Of a DNA stretch of 64,000 nt, positions 60,117 through 64,000 are shown piece by piece (the first letter of the stretch is position 1; each line of letters opens with the position of its first letter). Source of the DNA: Pseudoalteromonas lipolytica (GTDB lineage Bacteria > Pseudomonadota > Gammaproteobacteria > Enterobacterales > Alteromonadaceae); the NCBI RefSeq assembly GCF_001306915.1, contig NZ_LJTC01000018.1:1-64000 (forward strand), written 5' to 3'. Both the position numbers and the translations under genes were made by a program. Under the pieces are notes generated by a model. It had not been told where the DNA came from, did no database searches, and worked only from the letters and a program-made list of their open reading frames with translations.

Positions 60117-61502
60117 ATGAGTTTAGGTAAGGTCGTCCAAATTATCGGCGCCGTTGTGGATATCGAATTTCCACAAGACAACGTGCCAGCCGTATATGAC
60201 GCACTAAAAGTAACAGATGGCGACTTAGCTGGTTTAACTTTAGAAGTTCAACAACAGCTAGGTGGCGGTGTGGTACGTGGTATCGCACTTGGTACTACTG
60301 ACGGTTTACGTCGTGGTACTGCAGTAGAAGGTACAGGTCAGCCAATCCACGTTCCAGTAGGTACGAAGACACTAGGTCGTATCATGGACGTATTAGGTAA
60401 CCCTATTGATGAAGCTGGTCCAATTGGTGAAGAAGAGCGTATGTCTATTCACCGTGCAGCACCTTCTTATGAAGAACAATCAAGTTCAGTAGAACTTTTA
60501 GAGACTGGTATCAAGGTAATCGACCTTGTATGTCCATTCGCTAAAGGTGGTAAAGTTGGTCTATTCGGTGGTGCCGGTGTTGGTAAAACCGTAAACATGA
60601 TGGAACTTATCCGTAACATCGCAATCGAGCACAGCGGTTACTCAGTATTCGCAGGTGTTGGTGAGCGTACTCGTGAGGGTAATGACTTCTACCATGAGAT
60701 GAACGACTCAAACGTACTAGACAAAGTATCTCTAGTATACGGTCAAATGAATGAGCCACCGGGTAACCGTTTACGCGTAGCGTTAACTGGTCTTACTATG
60801 GCTGAGAAGTTCCGTGACGAAGGTCGTGACGTACTTTTCTTCGTTGATAACATCTACCGTTATACTCTAGCGGGTACAGAGGTATCAGCACTTCTAGGTC
60901 GTATGCCTTCAGCAGTAGGTTACCAACCAACTCTTGCTGAAGAAATGGGTGTACTTCAAGAGCGTATCGCATCTACTAAGACGGGTTCAATCACTTCAAT
61001 CCAAGCGGTATACGTACCTGCGGATGACTTAACTGACCCATCTCCAGCAACAACGTTTGCTCACTTAGATGCAACAGTAGTACTTTCTCGTGATATCGCT
61101 TCACTTGGTATCTACCCTGCGGTAGACCCACTTGATTCATCTTCACGTCAACTTGACCCACTAGTAATCGGTCAAGAGCACTACGATACTGCGCGTGGCG
61201 TTCAAACAGTTCTTCAACGTTATAAAGAACTTAAAGACATCATCGCAATCCTAGGTATGGACGAGCTTTCTGACGAAGATAAGCAAGTTGTATCTCGTGC
61301 ACGTAAAATCCAGCGTTTCCTATCTCAGCCGTTCTTCGTTGCTGAGGTATTCACAGGCGCGCCTGGTAAATACGTGTCACTTAAAGACACAATTGCTGGC
61401 TTCAAAGGTATCTTAAACGGTGAGTTTGATGATATGCCAGAGCAAGCGTTCTACATGGTTGGCTCTATTGAAGAAGCTCAAGAAAAAGCCAAAAGCATGT
61501 AA
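60117..61502 (+). CDS. atpD: ATP synthase F1 subunit beta
   Basis: 461 residues from the ATG at 60117 (MSLGKVVQIIGAVVDIEF) with GAGAGGA upstream; an ATG 15 bases earlier overlaps that site. Catalytic P-loop FGGAGVGKTVNMMELI, catalytic Glu in GVGERTREGNDFY, and the DELSDEDK loop. It carries the ATP-making sites. Confidence 0.98.
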   Translation: MSLGKVVQIIGAVVDIEFPQDNVPAVYDALKVTDGDLAGLTLEVQQQLGGGVVRGIALGTTDGLRRGTAVEGTGQPIHVPVGTKTLGRIMDVLGNPIDEAGPIGEEERMSIHRAAPSYEEQSSSVELLETGIKVIDLVCPFAKGGKVGLFGGAGVGKTVNMMELIRNIAIEHSGYSVFAGVGERTREGNDFYHEMNDSNVLDKVSLVYGQMNEPPGNRLRVALTGLTMAEKFRDEGRDVLFFVDNIYRYTLAGTEVSALLGRMPSAVGYQPTLAEEMGVLQERIASTKTGSITSIQAVYVPADDLTDPSPATTFAHLDATVVLSRDIASLGIYPAVDPLDSSSRQLDPLVIGQEHYDTARGVQTVLQRYKELKDIIAILGMDELSDEDKQVVSRARKIQRFLSQPFFVAEVFTGAPGKYVSLKDTIAGFKGILNGEFDDMPEQAFYMVGSIEEAQEKAKSM

Positions 61503-61515
61503 TTAGGAGGGTAGT

Positions 61516-61938
61516 ATGGCGGCTATGACTGTACATCTTGACGTAGTAAGCGCAGAAGAGAGCTTGTTCTCTGGTCTGGTTGAATCGATTCAAGTGAGTG
61601 GTAGTGAAGGTGACCTTGGTGTTAACTATGGTCACGCTCCATTATTAACTGCCCTAAAACCTGGTATGGTACGTTTAGTTAAGCAATTTGGTCACGAAGA
61701 CGTGATGTATATTGCTGGCGGCACGCTAGAAGTTCAACCGGATCGCATCACGATTCTTGCAGATACTGCAGTACGTGGTGAAGACCTAGACGAGCAAGCG
61801 GCTGAAAAAGCTAAACGTGATGCTGAAGAGCAAATGGCGAATACGTCAACTGCTGAGTTAGATTATCAACAAGCTGCAGTGCAACTTGCTGAAGCAATCG
61901 CTCAACTTCGCGTAATTCAACAATTACGTAAAAAGTAA
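61516..61938 (+). CDS. atpC: ATP synthase F1 subunit epsilon
   Basis: 140 residues. N-terminal beta-sandwich (VHLDVVSAEESLFSGLVESI, GDLGVNYGHAPLLTAL) and C-terminal two-helix inhibitory arm (about 90-138). It couples rotation to catalysis and inhibits ATP hydrolysis. Last gene of the operon, before a strong terminator. Confidence 0.97.
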   Translation: MAAMTVHLDVVSAEESLFSGLVESIQVSGSEGDLGVNYGHAPLLTALKPGMVRLVKQFGHEDVMYIAGGTLEVQPDRITILADTAVRGEDLDEQAAEKAKRDAEEQMANTSTAELDYQQAAVQLAEAIAQLRVIQQLRKK

Positions 61939-61954
61939 GCCTACTCGGTTTTCG

Positions 61955-61981
61955 AAAAGCCCACTTAACGTGGGCTTTTTT
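61955..61981 (+). terminator. Rho-independent terminator of the atp operon
   Basis: 10-bp stem AAAAGCCCAC/GTGGGCTTTT, loop TTAAC, six T; it lies 16 bases after the atpC stop. Confidence 0.95.
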
Positions 61982-62210
61982 GTGCCTAAAATTCACCGCT
62001 TAACGCCCTACTTTATATTTATACTTATATCCTTCATCAAAGCTCGCTACAATAGTGTAAATTAATAGTGAATAGCTGTTTCATTCAAGGTTCAGTCCAA
62101 TGCATTAGGATTGCGTATTTACACATGATGTGACTTACACAACTTTGTATGTTTTCCAGAATTCACAAAATATTGCACACCTAAAACAAAGAAAGAAGGA
62201 TATTGTTTTA

Positions 62211-63569
62211 ATGTCTCTGACTACCGTTATTCTTGCTGCGGGTAAAGGCACCCGCATGCGCTCTGCTCTACCTAAGGTATTACACAAAGTTGCTGGCAAA
62301 CCTATGGTTCAGCACGTTATCGATAATGCCACTGCCCTTGGTGCTCGTGAAACAAATCTTGTTTACGGTCATGGCCGTGAGCAGCTTCAAGAAGCCCTAT
62401 CGCACAACCAAGTAAACTGGGTATTACAAGAAGAACAACTCGGTACGGGTCATGCTGTCGCTGTTGCTAAAGAACACATTGCCGATGATGACACCGTATT
62501 AATTCTCTATGGTGATGTGCCACTAACAAAACGCGCGACCTTAGAAAAGCTACTTGCTGCAACTCCAGAAAAAGGTTTAGCGGTGTTAACGGTTACCTTA
62601 GATGACCCATCAGGTTATGGCCGAATGATCCGTGAAAATGGCAAGCTAGTAGGTATTATCGAACAAAAAGATGCTTCACCAGAGCAACTTGCAATTAAAG
62701 AAATCAATACCGGTATTATGGCTGCTAATGGTGCGCTACTTAAACGTTGGTTAGGTAACCTATCTAACAACAATGCCCAAGGTGAATACTACCTAACAGA
62801 CATTGTTGCTATGGCACACAGTGAAGGGGTTGAAATTACTTCTGCACAGCCTGAGCATCCGATGGAAGTTGAAGGTGCTAATAATCGCGTACAACTTTCA
62901 GCGCTTGAACGTGCATACCAAGCATGGCAAGCAGAAGAGCTAATGCTAAACGGCGCAACACTTGCTGATCCTGCTCGTATTGATGTACGTGGTGAAGTAA
63001 CGACTGGCGAAGACGTACTGATCGACGTTAATGTTATTTTCGAAGGTAAAGTAACGCTTGGTAATAACGTACAAATTGGCCCAAATTGCGTACTTAAAGA
63101 TTGTACTATCGGCGATAACGTTGTTATTAAAGCTAACTCACTTGTTGAAGAAGCCAGTGTTGCTGCTAAATGTACTTTAGGCCCATATGCCCGCCTTCGC
63201 CCTGGTGCGATTATGGAAGAAGACTCGCACATTGGTAACTTCGTTGAGATGAAAAAGACTCGCTTAGGCAAAGGCTCAAAAGCAAACCACCTAACCTACT
63301 TAGGCGACACTGAAGTTGGCGAAAAAGTTAATATTGGCGCAGGGACTATTACTTGTAACTATGATGGCGTAAATAAATCAAAAACCATTATTGGTGATAA
63401 CGCCTTTATCGGTTCTAACTCATCACTGGTGGCCCCTGTGAATATTGGCTCAATGGCAACGGTTGGCGCAGGTTCTGTTATCACTAATACTGTTGAAGAT
63501 GATCAGCTTGCAGTCGCTCGTGGTAAACAACGTAACCTTACTGGTTGGAAGCGCCCAACTAAAAAGTAA
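62211..63569 (+). CDS. glmU: Bifunctional GlcNAc-1-P uridyltransferase/glucosamine-1-P acetyltransferase
   Basis: 452 residues from the ATG at 62211 (MSLTTVILAAGKGTRM); AGAAGGA lies 10 bases upstream, and a 27-residue upstream extension is not conserved. The N-terminal pyrophosphorylase has LAAGKGTRMRSALPKVLH and YGDVPL. The C-terminal left-handed beta-helix has many hexapeptide repeats and GAGTITCNYDGVNK. It makes UDP-GlcNAc for peptidoglycan and LPS. It follows the atp operon, as is common. Confidence 0.97.
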   Translation: MSLTTVILAAGKGTRMRSALPKVLHKVAGKPMVQHVIDNATALGARETNLVYGHGREQLQEALSHNQVNWVLQEEQLGTGHAVAVAKEHIADDDTVLILYGDVPLTKRATLEKLLAATPEKGLAVLTVTLDDPSGYGRMIRENGKLVGIIEQKDASPEQLAIKEINTGIMAANGALLKRWLGNLSNNNAQGEYYLTDIVAMAHSEGVEITSAQPEHPMEVEGANNRVQLSALERAYQAWQAEELMLNGATLADPARIDVRGEVTTGEDVLIDVNVIFEGKVTLGNNVQIGPNCVLKDCTIGDNVVIKANSLVEEASVAAKCTLGPYARLRPGAIMEEDSHIGNFVEMKKTRLGKGSKANHLTYLGDTEVGEKVNIGAGTITCNYDGVNKSKTIIGDNAFIGSNSSLVAPVNIGSMATVGAGSVITNTVEDDQLAVARGKQRNLTGWKRPTKK

Positions 63570-63594
63570 TGAGCTACCCTACTAATTTATAAAT

Positions 63595-63621
63595 AAAAAG
63601 CGAGTTTATACTCGCTTTTTT
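63595..63621 (+). terminator. Rho-independent terminator after glmU
   Basis: 10-bp stem AAAAAGCGAG/CTCGCTTTTT with loop TTTATA and a final T; it lies 25 bases after the glmU stop. Confidence 0.95.
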
Positions 63622-63711
63622 ATGACTAAATTTTGTTCTCATAAAAGTGCCATATAGTTGTAATGCCTGCGTGTTGTAATTGCCTCAATACAACTCCAAG
63701 GAAAAATAATA

Positions 63712-64000
63712 ATGTTAAAAAGATCAATTATTGCGCTATCACTTTTAACCATTCTTTCTGGCTGCTCATTAGACGGTGACGACGGCAAAGACGGCCTACA
63801 AGGTGAGCAAGGTCCTGCAGGTCAAAATGGAACTGATGGAGTAAATGGCACCGATGGTACAAACGGAAATGACGGAGCAAATGGTACAGATGCAAACGCT
63901 GCTTTAACTATAAATCTTATCGGCCGTGCAGTGCTGAACGCAGAAAGCCCTGAAGGTACTGCGGAAATTGTTGCTTACCAAGCATCTAAACAACGAATAT
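63712..64000 (+). CDS. Lipoprotein with collagen-like segment (partial, 5' end)
   Basis: The first 96 codons are seen; the gene runs off the window. AAGGA lies 9 bases before the ATG. Lipobox ILSGC predicts lipid-anchored Cys18. The mature start SLDGDDGKDGLQGEQG leads into about a dozen Gly-x-x triplets (GPAGQNGTDGVNGTDG...), a collagen-like low-complexity stalk. A conserved-looking domain then begins (ALTINLIGRAVLNAESPEG). That domain start resembles choice-of-anchor/alkaline-phosphatase-like surface proteins, but with so little sequence the product cannot be named. Confidence 0.8.
   Translation, partial: MLKRSIIALSLLTILSGCSLDGDDGKDGLQGEQGPAGQNGTDGVNGTDGTNGNDGANGTDANAALTINLIGRAVLNAESPEGTAEIVAYQASKQRI

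Overview
The window is a chromosomal origin region from a gammaproteobacterium of the Alteromonadales, most likely Pseudoalteromonas or a close relative. The evidence is the moderately AT-rich base composition, the gene order around oriC, the Dam-type GATC clusters, and marine-type accessory genes (NadV salvage operon, TonB siderophore receptor, secreted EF-hand mini-proteins). The genus is inferred from gene order and protein character, not from a database search.

Layout. 1-620 holds the 5' end of a 16S rRNA gene on the minus strand with its leader and two tandem rrn promoters. 674-2752 holds yrdA, yrdB, aroE and a group II truncated globin. 2814-8362 is an accessory block: an NrtR-type repressor divergent from a prs-like/nadV-like operon, a haem-c chemoreceptor and an unknown membrane-anchored protein. 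8359-17536 is conserved core: hemF, tsaC, yrdD, smg, dprA, a LysM protein, then def-fmt-rsmB-trkA in the opposite direction. 17621-18771 holds four tandem paralogous secreted EF-hand mini-proteins. 19240-29378 holds a PilZ gene behind trkH, then yigZ, pepQ, slt, fadBA and tusA. 29386-30893 is a REP/RAYT locus with a tandem duplication that copied the end of a lipoprotein gene. 30955-40128 holds glyQS and the replication cluster dnaA-dnaN-recF-gyrB on the minus strand, with two parS sites inside recF. 40635-48233 is rpmH-rnpA-yidD-yidC ... mnmE, interrupted by a Fur-type iron-uptake pair. 48380-50585 holds a PEP-mutase-family gene, mioC and oriC. 50586-61938 is mnmG-rsmG-parA-parB and the complete atpIBEFHAGDC operon. 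62211 to the end is glmU and the start of a lipoprotein with a collagen-like segment.

How the parts work together. DnaA, the DnaA boxes of oriC and of the region before mioC, ParA/ParB and the recF parS sites form the replication and segregation module, packed into about 18 kb. The atp operon, YidC (membrane insertion), RnpA/L34, MnmE/MnmG and RsmG are the usual origin-proximal growth genes. The main candidate for a less-described system is the NrtR-controlled prs-like/nadV-like operon. An ADP-ribose-sensing regulator next to a short divergent PRPP-synthetase homologue and a nicotinamide-phosphoribosyltransferase homologue looks like the two-enzyme phage NARP1 route that rebuilds NAD+ from ADP-ribose. 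That reading is a hypothesis; ordinary nicotinamide salvage is the conservative alternative.
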